A stretch of DNA of 64,000 nucleotides from Anoxybacillus tepidamans PS2 (GTDB lineage: Bacteria; Bacillota; Bacilli; Bacillales; Anoxybacillaceae): assembly GCF_000620165.1 (NCBI RefSeq), contig NZ_JHVN01000005.1, forward strand, positions 1 to 64,000. Direction: 5' to 3'. Under the pieces are notes generated by a model. It saw only the letters and a list, made by a program, of their open reading frames with translations. It did not search any database and was not told the DNA's origin. A program made the position numbers and the translations under genes. Shown here one piece after another: positions 49,144-59,165 of this stretch (within the stretch, counting starts at the first letter, position 1; each line of letters opens with the position of its first letter).

Positions 49144-50319
49144 ATGGAACAAGATAAATTGCCGCAACAAAAAGTAGATTATAATTTGCTGTTTATTCTG
49201 TTTTTAATGGCGATTGTTAGCGCGATTGCCATTCATAGCGCGCAGCCGTCGCTGCCGGAAAAGCTCCAATCAGTCAACTTTGTAGTCAAGCAATTGCAAT
49301 GGTATATCATCGGTGCAGCCGTCATCGTTATTACGATGATCATTGACTACGATCGCTTTTTCCATTTTGCCTGGTATTTATATGGGTTTGGCATGCTGTT
49401 ATTGCTTGGACTGGAATTAGGATTGCCAGGGACAGTGACGATTAAAGGGGCAACAAGCTGGTACTCCATTCCAGGGGCCGGCAACTTCCAGCCATCAGAG
49501 TTAATGAAAATTTTTATGATTATTGTCATTAGCCGCATCATTGTTAACCATCGTGAAAAATATCCGGAGCCAACGGTTGAAGAGGATTTTAAACTATTAG
49601 GAAAAATCGCCCTTGCAACCGCTCCACCGCTATTGCTGCTTATGAGGCAGCCGGATTTAGGGATGTCGATGGTATTTACAGCGATTGTTTGCTCTCTCGT
49701 ACTCGTTTCTGGTGTTCGTTGGCGCATTATTTTAGGGATTATTTCTAGCGGACTGTTTGCTGCCGGCACACTTGTTTTTATTTTCTTTCAGTTCCCTGAC
49801 TTTTTCCATAAATACATTTTGAAGGAATACCAGCTAGACAGATTTTACGGTTGGCTTGCTCCTTATGAGTACTCCAATGAGCAAGGATTCCAATTGATTC
49901 GTTCGCTTCTTGCCATCGGCTCTGGTGAAATGTATGGAAAAGGGTACAGAAACTTAGATGTGTATTTGCCGGAAGCACACACCGATTTTATTTTCGGCAT
50001 TATCGCCGAGCAGTTTGGTTTTATCGGCGCGAGCATCGTCGTTTCCCTGTTTTTCTTGCTTGTGTACCGCATGGTTCATATCGCTCTTGAAAGCCATGAT
50101 TTATACGGCAGCTATTTATGCGCAGGCGTAATTGGCATGATTACGTTCCAAGTGTTCCAAAACGTTGGAATGACAATCGGATTGCTTCCTATTACGGGAC
50201 TTCCGCTCCCATTTGTTAGCTACGGAGGAAGCTCTCTTGCCACCTATATGCTGGCGATCGGCATTGTATTGAACGTACGCTATCGCACGAAAAAATTTAT
50301 GTTTTCTTCCGACGAATGA
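49144..50319 (+). CDS. rodA: RodA/FtsW-family peptidoglycan glycosyltransferase
   Basis: The 391-residue SEDS protein has about ten membrane segments and motifs including FQPSELMK, MRQPDLGMSM, the catalytic Asp region EAHTDFIFGIIAEQFGF, and the C-terminal GLLPITGLPLPFVSYGGSS. SEDS proteins polymerise lipid II with a partner penicillin-binding protein. RodA (elongation) is closer than FtsW by eye, but the role is not certain; no PBP gene is adjacent. The ATG at 49144 follows GGAGTGG. It ends at a clear terminator. Confidence 0.88.
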   Translation: MEQDKLPQQKVDYNLLFILFLMAIVSAIAIHSAQPSLPEKLQSVNFVVKQLQWYIIGAAVIVITMIIDYDRFFHFAWYLYGFGMLLLLGLELGLPGTVTIKGATSWYSIPGAGNFQPSELMKIFMIIVISRIIVNHREKYPEPTVEEDFKLLGKIALATAPPLLLLMRQPDLGMSMVFTAIVCSLVLVSGVRWRIILGIISSGLFAAGTLVFIFFQFPDFFHKYILKEYQLDRFYGWLAPYEYSNEQGFQLIRSLLAIGSGEMYGKGYRNLDVYLPEAHTDFIFGIIAEQFGFIGASIVVSLFFLLVYRMVHIALESHDLYGSYLCAGVIGMITFQVFQNVGMTIGLLPITGLPLPFVSYGGSSLATYMLAIGIVLNVRYRTKKFMFSSDE

Positions 50320-50361
50320 ATCTCCACCTACACGTCGTTTCAAGGAGACTTCTCGATGGAC

Positions 50362-50386
50362 AAAAGCCGCTATCTCGCGGCTTTTC
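50362..50386 (+). terminator. Terminator after the rodA-like gene
   Basis: AAAAGCCGC pairs with GCGGCTTTT around a 6-nt loop, then CGTTTATTT. Confidence 0.8.
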
Positions 50387-50441
50387 GTTTATTTCTCTCT
50401 AAATGTTCATAAAATATATAAAAATGAAAGCAGGTGACCGA

Positions 50442-51179
50442 ATGCAAATAGATGTTATCGGCGACATCCACGGTTGTTATGACGAGTTTGTCTCCCTCAC
50501 AAAAAAGCTAGGATATGAATGGGAAAGCGGCCTTCCCGTTCATCCCAATAAAAGAAAATTGGGCTTTGTCGGCGATTTAACCGACCGCGGCCCCAAGTCT
50601 CTTCAAACAATTGAAACGGTTTTTTCGCTCGTTGAAAACCATTTGGCATATTATGTTCCAGGAAATCACTGCAATAAATTGTATCGTTTTTTTCTCGGAC
50701 GAAATGTACAAATTACGCACGGTTTGGAGACAACCGTTGCGGAATATGAAGCGCTGTCCCCTAGAGAACAATCGTCCATCAGAAAAAAATTTATTCACCT
50801 TTACGAAAATGCCCCATTGTACGCCCGTTTAGACGATGGAAATTTAATTATCGCTCACGCTGGCATCCGCCAAGATTATATCGGGAGGTTGGATAAAAAA
50901 GTGCAGACGTTTGTGCTGTACGGGGATATTACCGGGGAAACGAACCCTGACGGCACACCGGTTCGCCGCGATTGGGCGAAACATTATAAAGGAGCGGCTT
51001 GGATTGTATATGGCCACACCCCTGTTAGCAAACCGCGCATTATCAACCATACCGCCAATATTGATACGGGCTGCGTGTTTGGCGGTGCATTGACAGCGTT
51101 CCGCTATCCGGAATTAGAGACGGTTTCTGTTCCATCGTCAATGCCACATGTGCCGGAAAAATTTAAAACATTTAGTTAG
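50442..51179 (+). CDS. prpE: Bis(5'-nucleosyl)-tetraphosphatase PrpE
   Basis: The 245-residue phosphoesterase has the metal-binding motifs GDIHGCYDE (7-15), GDLTDRGP and GNHCNK, then HAGIRQ and GHTPV, typical of PPP-family calcineurin-like enzymes. It fits Bacillus PrpE, which hydrolyses Ap4A and dephosphorylates phosphotyrosine proteins, and has been linked to spore germination. The start at 50442 follows AGGTGA; the frame is open upstream. It converges with the yjbO operon. Confidence 0.9.
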   Translation: MQIDVIGDIHGCYDEFVSLTKKLGYEWESGLPVHPNKRKLGFVGDLTDRGPKSLQTIETVFSLVENHLAYYVPGNHCNKLYRFFLGRNVQITHGLETTVAEYEALSPREQSSIRKKFIHLYENAPLYARLDDGNLIIAHAGIRQDYIGRLDKKVQTFVLYGDITGETNPDGTPVRRDWAKHYKGAAWIVYGHTPVSKPRIINHTANIDTGCVFGGALTAFRYPELETVSVPSSMPHVPEKFKTFS

Positions 51180-51184
51180 ATCAA

Positions 51185-51217
51185 AAACGGGCACACTTTT
51201 TACAAAGCAGCCCGTTC
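51185..51217. terminator. Bidirectional terminator between prpE and yjbO
   Basis: AACGGGC pairs with GCCCGTT across 18 nt and is flanked by AAAA and TTCT; on the minus strand it ends in TTTTTGA. It serves the convergent genes. Confidence 0.6.
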
Positions 51218-52099
51218 TATCATTTGCCTCATATCGTCCGGAAGCGGACATTGGAACTTATATATTTTTTGATGAAAAGGATGAAAAAAGGAGAGCTCTT
51301 TACTGTGCAACGCCTGGCGATTGATCATTTCACGGCTTCCTCCGTACAGTTCATCTCCCAAAAGCGGATGCCCTAAATGGGCAAGATGCACGCGAATTTG
51401 ATGAGTTCTCCCCGTTTCAAGCTCCAACGATACGTGCGTATAACGTCCGAACCGCCCGAGCACTCGAAAATGTGTTACCGCCCGTTGACCATCTTCACGG
51501 ACTTCACGTTCAATAATACTATCACCTTTGCGACCAATCGGAGCATCAATCGTTCCTTCTTCCTTTTCTAAATCCCCGTGGCAAATCGCCTCATACTTTC
51601 GTTTTACATGTCCCCGTTTTTGTAATTCGGACAACAAATGGTGAACATGCCGATGTTTCGCAATCAGCACAAGCCCGGACGTATCGCGATCAAGCCGTGT
51701 CACAACATGAACCGTCGATGCAAGCTTCTGTTCGTTATAATAATGCAGCAGTGCGTTTGCTAGCGTTCTGCTCGGATGTTCCCGCGAAGGAATGGTCGAC
51801 ATATAGGGCGGCTTGTTTACTACTAACACATAATCATCTTCATAAACAATGTCAAGCGAAAGAGGCTCCGGCTCCATATCGCTGCTACGTTCTTCCGGCG
51901 GAAAATGTACGACCAACATTTCACCGGCGCGAAGACGATGACGGACGGTAACAGGCCGCCCATCTACCTCAATCGCGCCGCCGTGAAATTTAATATCTGT
52001 TAACGCCGTTTTCGAAATGTGCTGCTCCTTCAAAAAATCGCGAACAAGCTTCCCTTCATTCTGTTCTGTAATAACCCATTGCAATGTAAAATGCGTCAA
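51200..52099 (-). CDS. yjbO: RluD-family pseudouridine synthase, YjbO
   Basis: The 299-residue protein has an N-terminal S4-like RNA-binding part (LVRDFLKEQHISKTALTDI) and the catalytic HVVTRLDRDTSGLVL, whose Asp attacks uridine, plus LETGRTHQIRVH, typical of the RsuA/RluD families. It modifies a uridine in rRNA or tRNA; the site is unknown. It is the last gene in the yjbL-yjbM-nadF-yjbO run, 25 nt after nadF, and ends at a bidirectional terminator. Confidence 0.93.
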   Translation of the reverse strand: MTHFTLQWVITEQNEGKLVRDFLKEQHISKTALTDIKFHGGAIEVDGRPVTVRHRLRAGEMLVVHFPPEERSSDMEPEPLSLDIVYEDDYVLVVNKPPYMSTIPSREHPSRTLANALLHYYNEQKLASTVHVVTRLDRDTSGLVLIAKHRHVHHLLSELQKRGHVKRKYEAICHGDLEKEEGTIDAPIGRKGDSIIEREVREDGQRAVTHFRVLGRFGRYTHVSLELETGRTHQIRVHLAHLGHPLLGDELYGGSREMINRQALHSKELSFFHPFHQKIYKFQCPLPDDMRQMIERAAL

Positions 52100-52124
52100 C
52101 GCTGCTACCTTCCTTTTTCAACTT

Positions 52125-52940
52125 TTAATCAGCAATAAACGAATCGCGAACCCGCTTCCAAAACGGAAACGGGCGGAAGCGGGCGAAACGGATTTTTTCA
52201 TCCGCTACACGGCATTGAATCAATTTGACATCTTTATGCAGCAATGATAAATGGTCAATTGAAATTTGAAAATCGACTTGGTTTACCGGTTTCAGAATAC
52301 ATGTATGGTGCGCCGGCAAAACAAGAGGAGAACCAATGGTACGGAACACTCGATTATTAATCGATGCCATTTCGGCTAATTGAATCGCCTCGAGCGATGG
52401 ATGTAAAATAGCTCCCCCCAACGCTTTATTATAGGCGGTGCTCCCTGTCGGTGTGGAAATGCAAAGTCCGTCGCCGCGAAACGTTTCAAATAAATCTCCT
52501 TTAATCTCCACATCCATGACAAGCGTGCCCGTAAGGCTTTTTACCGTGCATTCATTCAGCGCGAGATACCTTGCCTCCTGGCCGCCGCTAATATAGCGGA
52601 CAATGACCTCTAACAGAGGATATTCAACAATTTGGTACGGTGTTTTCGCAATCGCGATGACAAGCTTTTCAATTTCCTCAGGCACCCAGTCGGCATAAAA
52701 GCCTAAATGGCCCGTATGAACACCGACAAATGCCGTCTTATCAAGGCGTTGGCAGTAGCGATGAAACGCATATAACAGCGTTCCATCGCCGCCAACGGAA
52801 ATCACAAGATCAGGCTCGTCTTCATCGTATTCAAGACCAAAATCGACCAAATATGTTTTCATTTTTTGCATTAACGTATTCGATGTAGCATCGCCTTTTG
52901 AAGTAATCGCAAACTTCAGCGGCTCTTGTTTGGGCCTCAT
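52125..52940 (-). CDS. nadF: NAD kinase (PpnK A)
   Basis: The 271-residue protein has the kinase motif [15 protein letters not shown] (about 49-63), the NE motif in LNECTVK and the [16 protein letters not shown] motif of NAD kinases. It phosphorylates NAD to NADP using ATP or polyphosphate. Its ATG overlaps the yjbM stop by 4 nt, the usual Bacillus order. The name PpnKA/NadF applies to one of two NAD kinases in Bacillus. Confidence 0.95.
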   Translation of the reverse strand: MRPKQEPLKFAITSKGDATSNTLMQKMKTYLVDFGLEYDEDEPDLVISVGGDGTLLYAFHRYCQRLDKTAFVGVHTGHLGFYADWVPEEIEKLVIAIAKTPYQIVEYPLLEVIVRYISGGQEARYLALNECTVKSLTGTLVMDVEIKGDLFETFRGDGLCISTPTGSTAYNKALGGAILHPSLEAIQLAEMASINNRVFRTIGSPLVLPAHHTCILKPVNQVDFQISIDHLSLLHKDVKLIQCRVADEKIRFARFRPFPFWKRVRDSFIAD

Positions 52941-53575
52941 ACTTCTTCTCCTTTTGCTTCTTGTTTTCGAGAAAACGCTGCTTGTGCTTCCTGGATTTCA
53001 AAGCGGATTTTTGACATTTCTTCATCCAGCAAATAGGCAGCTTCTGCTGCACGCTGCAAACGTACCTTAATATCTTCCGGGAAGCGTCCGCTATATTTAT
53101 AATTTAAAGAATGCTCAATCGTCGCCCAAAAATTCATCGCCAGCGTTCGAATCTGAATTTCTACCAAAATATTCTTCTCGCCGTGAATCGTCTGCACCGG
53201 ATAACGAATGACAACATGATAGGAGCGATAGCCACTTTCTTTTTTTTGCGTAATATAATCCCTTTCTTCGACGATTTGAAAATCGTTCCGTTGCCGCAAT
53301 AATTCAACGACCGTTTTAATATCGTCAACAAACTGACACATCATTCTTAAGCCCGCAATATCTTGCATTTGCTCTTCTAGTTTATCGAGCGGAATATTTT
53401 TCTTTTGCGCCTTATCGAGAATGCTCGCGATCGGCTTTACCCTTCCTGTAACAAACTCTATCGGCGAATGGACACCTTGCATTTCAAATTGTGTTCGCAT
53501 GCCTTTTAATTTTACCTTTAACTCCTCGACCGCTTGTTTATAAGGAGCTAGGAATAAATCCCAATGCTTCACCAT
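52937..53575 (-). CDS. yjbM: Small alarmone synthetase (GTP pyrophosphokinase), YjbM/SasB
   Basis: The 212-residue protein is a stand-alone RelA/SpoT synthetase: [14 protein letters not shown] with substrate Arg, [27 protein letters not shown] and [23 protein letters not shown]. It has no hydrolase domain, like RelQ/SasB, which makes (p)ppGpp from GTP or GDP and ATP and can respond allosterically to pppGpp. It overlaps nadF by 4 nt. Coupling to NAD kinase is conserved in Bacilli. Confidence 0.95.
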   Translation of the reverse strand: MVKHWDLFLAPYKQAVEELKVKLKGMRTQFEMQGVHSPIEFVTGRVKPIASILDKAQKKNIPLDKLEEQMQDIAGLRMMCQFVDDIKTVVELLRQRNDFQIVEERDYITQKKESGYRSYHVVIRYPVQTIHGEKNILVEIQIRTLAMNFWATIEHSLNYKYSGRFPEDIKVRLQRAAEAAYLLDEEMSKIRFEIQEAQAAFSRKQEAKGEEV

Positions 53576-53592
53576 ATAACCACCACCAACTG

Positions 53593-53967
53593 TTATGTAA
53601 GAAACGTCTCTTTTACCGCTTTCTCCATTTCTTCGCCATAGTTTGCATTTCCTTCAATATTTTCGACCAAATATGCTAGTTCCTCCTGAAAACCAAGCAA
53701 TTCAAGCTGAATAGGTCCGCACTGGAGAAAAACGCGGAGCGGGTGATGCAACACTTCCTTAATCTCTTTCCAAAGCCCCTGAGGAATCGTGACATAGACA
53801 AACTCGTCCTCAGTTTCAAGTATATAAATAAACGATAAGCAATCAGAATCTGCAAGCATATAATTCTTTGGTTTTGCCTCATCAAGAGGAAATGACGGTT
53901 CTTCGCCAATCAGCCACATTTGATCATCACGTTTTTCTGCTTGATGGATTGTTATTTTTTTTCTCAT
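53593..53967 (-). CDS. yjbL: UPF0738 family protein, YjbL
   Basis: The 124-residue protein MRKKITIHQAEKRDDQMWLI with FVYVTIPQGLWKEIKEVL and YGEEMEKAVKETFL matches the UPF0738 family (YjbL), whose function is unknown. It is soluble and acidic. The ATG at 53967 follows AAGGAGA; a GTG just before is possible. It lies 17 nt before yjbM, forming one operon that continues to nadF and yjbO. It is divergent from the CYTH protein gene. Confidence 0.85.
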   Translation of the reverse strand: MRKKITIHQAEKRDDQMWLIGEEPSFPLDEAKPKNYMLADSDCLSFIYILETEDEFVYVTIPQGLWKEIKEVLHHPLRVFLQCGPIQLELLGFQEELAYLVENIEGNANYGEEMEKAVKETFLT

Positions 53968-54097
53968 CACTATGTCTCCTTCCACTGCAACAATCTAGTT
54001 TTTATTTTACCATAGTCAACCTATGCATAATAAACCATTGATATTCGATTTGAAACATTTCATAATAGTGTTAGGAATGGCAAGGAGAAGAAGAGCG

Positions 54098-54688
54098 ATG
54101 AAACAAGAAATAGAAATTGAATTTAAAAATTTATTGACAAAAGAAGAGTTTGAACGAGTTAAACACGCATTCGGCATTGACGACCGCCAATTTATTTATC
54201 AAGAAAACCATTATTTTGATACTCCGCATTTTTTACTAAAGGAAAAAGGGGCGGCATTGCGTATTCGCGCCAAACAAAATACGTACACGCTGACATTAAA
54301 ACAGACGATTGAACAAGGGTTACTTGAGACGCATGAAACGATTACTCAAGAGAAGGCGCAATCAATATTAAATAACCCAGCCGCCATTCAAGGAGAGATA
54401 AAAAAAATACTGCAGTCAATGGGAATTGCCCCGAACCAACTGCATCATTTTGGAACATTGGCAACGAATCGAGCGCAAATCGCTTATAAAGGTGGCCTTC
54501 TTGTACTCGATCATAGTCATTATTTACAAACAGACGATTACGAACTTGAGTATGAAGCAAGTCATTTCGCGAAGGGAAAGGAAGCTTTTGAAGAATTGCT
54601 TGCTTCATTGAACATTCCAACGCGGCCAACGGCGAATAAAATTAAGCGCCTATATACCAAAAAATATGGAGTTGAGGATAAACAATGA
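54098..54688 (+). CDS. yjbK: CYTH-domain protein, YjbK
   Basis: The 196-residue protein has the CYTH signature EIEIEFKN at the N-terminus, [26 protein letters not shown] and the late [11 protein letters not shown]. Such proteins form a triphosphate tunnel and hydrolyse triphosphates or polyphosphates. The role in Bacillus is not settled; closeness to yjbM (alarmone synthetase) may hint at a nucleotide triphosphate substrate. The ATG at 54098 follows AAGGAGAAG. It overlaps the transglycosylase gene by 4 nt. Confidence 0.9.
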   Translation: MKQEIEIEFKNLLTKEEFERVKHAFGIDDRQFIYQENHYFDTPHFLLKEKGAALRIRAKQNTYTLTLKQTIEQGLLETHETITQEKAQSILNNPAAIQGEIKKILQSMGIAPNQLHHFGTLATNRAQIAYKGGLLVLDHSHYLQTDDYELEYEASHFAKGKEAFEELLASLNIPTRPTANKIKRLYTKKYGVEDKQ

Positions 54689-55323
54689 ACATTCAACAGC
54701 TAAGAATGTGGATGGAACTTCAAGCGTTGCGCTCATTTTCGAATCAGCCTTCACCGTCGAACGAACTGTTAGATGATGAATTATCGTTCCAAGACATTTT
54801 TTCTCAGGTCGTTGCCCAATCGCAAACCGAAAAACCATCTTCCTTTTCTTTGCCGCCTTCATGGCCAAGTCTCAAGCTAGCGGCATTGAAAACTAATGCG
54901 TCTGCTTTACCTAACATTTCTTCTGGGAACGTTTCATTCGCTGCGCCAAAAGAGATTGAAGATATCATTCAGCAAGCAGCCGAAAAATACGATATTGATC
55001 CAAAACTTATAAAGGCGGTGATTCGCCAAGAGTCCGGCTTCCGCGCAAACGCTACAAGCCGCGTCGGCGCCGCTGGGCTAATGCAGCTGATGCCGAGCAC
55101 CGCTAAAATGCTTGGTGTAGAGGATGTGTTCGATCCAGCGCAAAACGTAGAAGGCGGAACAAAATATTTACGGCAGCTAATAGACCGCTATGATGGCGAC
55201 CTTGAGCTCGCTCTCGCCGCCTATAATGCGGGGCCCGGAAATGTCGACCGATACGGGGGTATTCCTCCGTTCCGTGAAACAAGAGCGTATGTGCAAAAAG
55301 TGCTCGATGCATACTATTCATAA
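54685..55323 (+). CDS. yjbJ: Lytic transglycosylase, YjbJ
   Basis: The 212-residue protein has a variable N-terminus and a C-terminal SLT domain: [19 protein letters not shown] with the catalytic Glu, [28 protein letters not shown] and [18 protein letters not shown]. It cleaves peptidoglycan glycan strands. No clear signal peptide is present in the first 30 residues, so export is uncertain. Its start overlaps yjbK (ATGA). It ends before a strong terminator. Confidence 0.92.
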   Translation: MNIQQLRMWMELQALRSFSNQPSPSNELLDDELSFQDIFSQVVAQSQTEKPSSFSLPPSWPSLKLAALKTNASALPNISSGNVSFAAPKEIEDIIQQAAEKYDIDPKLIKAVIRQESGFRANATSRVGAAGLMQLMPSTAKMLGVEDVFDPAQNVEGGTKYLRQLIDRYDGDLELALAAYNAGPGNVDRYGGIPPFRETRAYVQKVLDAYYS

Positions 55324-55361
55324 AAATGCTTCTTTAAAAAATAAGATATCCATTTTACAAA

Positions 55362-55393
55362 AAAGCCCCCCTTCTTGAAATGGGGGGCTTTTA
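55362..55393 (+). terminator. Terminator after yjbJ
   Basis: AGCCCCCC pairs with GGGGGGCT across 10 nt, followed by TTTAAA. Confidence 0.8.
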
Positions 55394-55474
55394 AACCGAG
55401 TCACTTTGTTTGAGATATGCGAGGTTCGTTGCTAAAATAGCAATTACATGATACTTGTTTTAAAGGAGTTACTG

Positions 55475-55888
55475 ATGATGGCGGAACAATGGAAAACACC
55501 TTATGAAGTGATCGGCGGAGAGGAAGTAATCACAAAGCTCGTGGAAGCTTTCTATGCTCGCGTCGCCAAGCATCCTGACTTGCAGCCCATTTTCCCAGCT
55601 GATTTAACAGAGACAGCGAGAAAGCAGAAACAATTTTTGACCCAATATTTAGGGGGACCGCCTCTTTATACGGAAGAACACGGCCATCCAATGCTTCGGG
55701 CCCGCCATTTGCCATTTGAAATCACTCCAACTCGCGCAAAAGCATGGCTTGCCTGCATGCGCGAGGCAATGGACGAGATCGGTCTGTCAGGACAAGCGCG
55801 CGATGAATTTTATCAGCGTTTGGTTTTGACTGCACAACATATGATTAATACTCCAGAAACAGATAGAAAGGAGCATTCGTTTGAATGA
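55475..55888 (+). CDS. yjbI: Truncated haemoglobin, YjbI
   Basis: The 137-residue protein [18 protein letters not shown] has the 2/2 globin pattern: [47 protein letters not shown] with the proximal His, and the [12 protein letters not shown] segment. This is the group II (trHbO) type of Bacillus YjbI, which in Staphylococcus and Bacillus is cotranscribed with yjbH and may protect from oxidative or nitrosative stress. The ATG at 55475 follows AAAGGAG. It overlaps yjbH by 8 nt. Confidence 0.93.
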   Translation: MMAEQWKTPYEVIGGEEVITKLVEAFYARVAKHPDLQPIFPADLTETARKQKQFLTQYLGGPPLYTEEHGHPMLRARHLPFEITPTRAKAWLACMREAMDEIGLSGQARDEFYQRLVLTAQHMINTPETDRKEHSFE

Positions 55889-56765
55889 TAAGGTAGCTGG
55901 GAGCGCAGCCAATCATTCCTTCACCTCCCAGTATTGCAATGGCGAGAAAAAACCTTTGGAAATTTATTTATTTATCGATCCGCTTTGCCCAGAGTGCTGG
56001 GCGCTTGAACCTATCATAAAAAAACTAATGATCGAATACGGGCGATTTTTTACACTAAAACATGTGTTAAGCGGAAAACTAGCCATGTTGAACATCCGAA
56101 AAAAACAAAAATTTGAAACGATTGCTCATACGTGGGAGCGCACCGCAAGCCGCTCTGGCATGTCATGTGATGGAAGTTTATGGTTTGAAAATCCGATCGC
56201 AACCCCATACGCCGCTTCAATTGCGATTAAAGCGGCAGAGTTGCAAGGAAAGCGAGCCGGCATCCGTTTTTTACGCAAGCTTCAGGAACTTCTTTTTTTG
56301 GAAAAACAAAATATTTCTGATGTAGCCGTATTGGTCGAATGCGCTACAAACGTGGGGCTGGATGTGAATGAATTTCTGAACGACCTTCATTCGAACAGCG
56401 CCGCTAAAGCATTCCAGTGCGATTTAAAAATTACATCAGAAATGGGTGTTCAAGAAGTGCCGACGCTTGTATTTTTCAACGAGAATATTGAAGAAGAAGG
56501 CATTAAAATTTCCGGTTGTTATCCTTACAGCATTTACGTGGAACTCATTTACGAGATGCTCGGGTTTTGCCCTGAACCGACTCCACCTCCCCCGCTTGAA
56601 TCATTTTTAAGCCATTTTAAGTTTGTCGCCACAAAAGAAATTGCAGTTGTGTATGATCTCAATACCCAAGAAGTAGAGAAAGAGATGAAAAAGCTCCAGC
56701 TAAAGAAAAGAGTGGAGAAAGTCCCTGTGAAATATGGAACGTTTTGGCGGTACATTTCTGATTGA
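55881..56765 (+). CDS. spxH: ClpXP adaptor SpxH (YjbH)
   Basis: The 294-residue protein has a DsbA-like fold with [15 protein letters not shown] (the CxxC motif is CPEC), [18 protein letters not shown] and [12 protein letters not shown]. SpxH binds Spx and speeds its degradation by ClpXP. The start is TTG at 55881, supported by AAAGGAG 7 nt upstream and by overlap with yjbI; an ATG 4 nt further is out of frame. Spx itself is encoded 8 kb away, at the right edge of the window. Confidence 0.93.
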   Translation: MNDKVAGSAANHSFTSQYCNGEKKPLEIYLFIDPLCPECWALEPIIKKLMIEYGRFFTLKHVLSGKLAMLNIRKKQKFETIAHTWERTASRSGMSCDGSLWFENPIATPYAASIAIKAAELQGKRAGIRFLRKLQELLFLEKQNISDVAVLVECATNVGLDVNEFLNDLHSNSAAKAFQCDLKITSEMGVQEVPTLVFFNENIEEEGIKISGCYPYSIYVELIYEMLGFCPEPTPPPPLESFLSHFKFVATKEIAVVYDLNTQEVEKEMKKLQLKKRVEKVPVKYGTFWRYISD

Positions 56766-56798
56766 ATATTCCCCTTGCTTCATCGCTTGGCTAAAACA

Positions 56799-56827
56799 AA
56801 AGACTCGGCTTTCGCCGAGTCTTTTGT
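56799..56827 (+). terminator. Terminator after spxH
   Basis: AAAAGACTCGGC pairs with GCCGAGTCTTTT around a 4-nt loop, followed by GTTTTGTTT. Confidence 0.85.
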
Positions 56828-57064
56828 TTTGTTTGTCATTAAGACAACAAAGGGGATGGGAGAAATTTTTCACGGTCAAACAAAGGGGTATAAGGTTGTT
56901 TGTGATTTTATTCACGTATTCATCATACCAGCGATTATCGCCTTTGACAACACTTTTGTTTATTTGTTCACGATTTTGTCATAAATCCTCTATGTAAGAC
57001 ATGTGTATGTTTAGGCAATCTATTGTCATATGATGAAATAGAAATTCTTTCTCTGGAGGAGACA

Positions 57065-57256
57065 ATGAAACGAATAACGCTCATCTTTTGGATTATGATG
57101 GTTGCTATTTCGTTCGGCCTCAACTTGTTAGGTTTAATGCACATCATCTCTCTGTTCTTCACAATGCCTCTTTTATTTATTTCGATTTTAGGCATGCTTT
57201 CGACGCTAAACAATCGCAACCGCTTTAGAGGGTTTCAACAAAAACGAATGTGGTAA
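57065..57256 (+). CDS. yizD: Small membrane protein, YizD-like (63 residues)
   Basis: The protein has a short basic start (MKRITLIF), two hydrophobic segments (WIMMVAISFGLNLLGLMHII and LFFTMPLLFISILGML) and a basic end (NRNRFRGFQQKRMW). Its position between spxH and pepF is that of Bacillus yizD. Function is unknown. GGAGGAG lies 4 nt before the ATG. Its stop is in the loop of the terminator. Confidence 0.75.
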   Translation: MKRITLIFWIMMVAISFGLNLLGLMHIISLFFTMPLLFISILGMLSTLNNRNRFRGFQQKRMW

Positions 57257-57273
57257 GCTCCACATTCGTTTTT
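57241..57273. terminator. Terminator spanning the yizD stop
   Basis: AAAACGAATGTGG pairs with CCACATTCGTTTT around TAAGCT, which contains the yizD stop. A/T flanks allow bidirectional action with the convergent pepF gene. Confidence 0.8.
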
Positions 57274-57278
57274 GTCTA

Positions 57279-59093
57279 TTATGATAACAATCGTTCCATT
57301 TCATCTAATTTTTCTGCAAACACTTGGCATGCTTCTTCAATCGGCTTCGCTGTCGTCATATCGACCCCTGCCTTTTTCAACACTTCAATTGGATAATCAG
57401 AGCTTCCGGCTTTTAAAAACTCGATATAGCGATCTACGGCCGGCTTCCCTTCTTCTAAAATTTGCTTGCTTAATGCTGTGGCTGCGCTAAATCCTGTCGC
57501 ATATTGGTAGACGTAATAGTTGTAATAAAAATGAGGAATGCGCGCCCATTCTAAGCCGATTTCTTCGTCAACAACAATGTCGTTTCCAAAATATTTTTTG
57601 TTCAATTCATAATACATCGCCGTCAGCGATTCAGCAGTCAACGCTTCCCCTTCTTGCGCTTTCACATGAATCATATGTTCAAACTCGGCAAACATCGTCT
57701 GACGGAATACGGTGCCGCGGAATCCTTCTAAATAATGGTTCAATAAATAAAGCCGTTTTTTCTCGTCATCGATCGTTTTTAGCAAATAATCATTTAACAG
57801 CGCTTCATTGCATGTCGATGCTACCTCAGCGACAAAAATTGAATAGTTTCCATATGGATACGGCTGTGTCTTTCTCGTATAGTAACTATGCACCGAATGG
57901 CCGAATTCATGAGCAAGAGTGAATAAATTGTTTACATTATCCTGCCAGTTCATTAAAATGTATGGATTGGTGCCATATGCTCCAGACGAATACGCACCGC
58001 TTCTCTTTCCAGCGTTTTCATGAACATCAACCCAACGGTTTTCCAAACCTTCTTTTACAATGCTTACGTACTCCTCGCCAAGCGGAGCAAGCCCTTTTAA
58101 TAAATATTGCTTCGCTTCTTCGTACGTGACCTCCATCTTTACATCTTTCACGAGCGGCGTATATAAATCGTACATGTGCAGTTCATCGACGCCGAGCACT
58201 TTTTTGCGCAAACGAATATATCGGTGCAGCAAGTTTAAATTTTTATTGACTGTCTCTACGAGGTTGTCATAGACACTTTCCGGGATGTTATTGCTACTTA
58301 AAGCGGCATGACGCGCAGACTGATAGTTGCGGATGCGGGCAAAAAAGTTATCTTTTTTCACAGCTCCGCTCAAGGTGCTCGCGAACGTATTTTTATATTT
58401 TCCGTATGTTTCATATACCGCTTTAAAAGCATCGCGGCGCACGCGTCGATCTTCGCTTTCAAGGAAACGGATGTACCGCCCATGAGTTACCTCGACTTCT
58501 TCTCCGTTTTCATCGATGATGCTTGGAAATTTTAAGTCCGCATTATTTAACATTCCGAACGTATTGCCCGGTGATGCCATTACCTCTGCTGCTTGCGCAA
58601 GCAACGCTTCTTCTTTTGCGGACAGCACATGCGGACGCTGGCGGTTAATTTCATCTAATGCGTGTTCATAAAGCTTTAATTCTTCTTTTTCCTCAAGAAA
58701 TGCTTTGATCTTTGCTTCATCGATTGCTAAAATTTCCGGCACAACAAACGCCATCATGCTTGAAGCTTGGCTGTAAAGCGCCGTAATACGATCGTTCAAG
58801 CCCTGGTAAAAAGAATTCGTCGTATCTTGATCATAGCGCATATGGGCATATGTATACAGCTTACCGATTCGCATTGATATTTCATCTTGATATTGCAACG
58901 CTTCATACAACACATCGGCCGATTCGCCTAAGCGGCCTTGGTAGCCGGAAAGCTTTGGAATCATTTGCTTCACTGCTTGAAATTCTTGTTCCCACGCCTC
59001 GTCTGTCGGGAAAATATCTTCAAGCCGCCATGTATCCTCTACAGGGATTTCGTCGCGTTTTGGCAACGATTTTGCCGTTTTCTTTTCCACCAT
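57279..59093 (-). CDS. pepF: Oligoendopeptidase F
   Basis: The 604-residue M3-family metallopeptidase has the zinc motif LAHEFGHSVHSYYT (about residues 385-398) with a downstream Glu ligand (FVAEVASTCNEALL) and the family pattern YDLYTPLVKDVKM. It degrades oligopeptides of about 7 to 17 residues in the cytosol and has been linked to peptide-signal turnover and competence/sporulation timing. AAGGAGG lies 9 nt before the ATG. It lies 72 nt after coiA on the same strand. Confidence 0.95.
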   Translation of the reverse strand: MVEKKTAKSLPKRDEIPVEDTWRLEDIFPTDEAWEQEFQAVKQMIPKLSGYQGRLGESADVLYEALQYQDEISMRIGKLYTYAHMRYDQDTTNSFYQGLNDRITALYSQASSMMAFVVPEILAIDEAKIKAFLEEKEELKLYEHALDEINRQRPHVLSAKEEALLAQAAEVMASPGNTFGMLNNADLKFPSIIDENGEEVEVTHGRYIRFLESEDRRVRRDAFKAVYETYGKYKNTFASTLSGAVKKDNFFARIRNYQSARHAALSSNNIPESVYDNLVETVNKNLNLLHRYIRLRKKVLGVDELHMYDLYTPLVKDVKMEVTYEEAKQYLLKGLAPLGEEYVSIVKEGLENRWVDVHENAGKRSGAYSSGAYGTNPYILMNWQDNVNNLFTLAHEFGHSVHSYYTRKTQPYPYGNYSIFVAEVASTCNEALLNDYLLKTIDDEKKRLYLLNHYLEGFRGTVFRQTMFAEFEHMIHVKAQEGEALTAESLTAMYYELNKKYFGNDIVVDEEIGLEWARIPHFYYNYYVYQYATGFSAATALSKQILEEGKPAVDRYIEFLKAGSSDYPIEVLKKAGVDMTTAKPIEEACQVFAEKLDEMERLLS

Positions 59094-59165
59094 TTCCTGA
59101 AACCTCCTTCATAAAAGTGGTATACTCTAGTAGTATTCGCCTTTTTTTGTCAAATTCCCTCTCCA

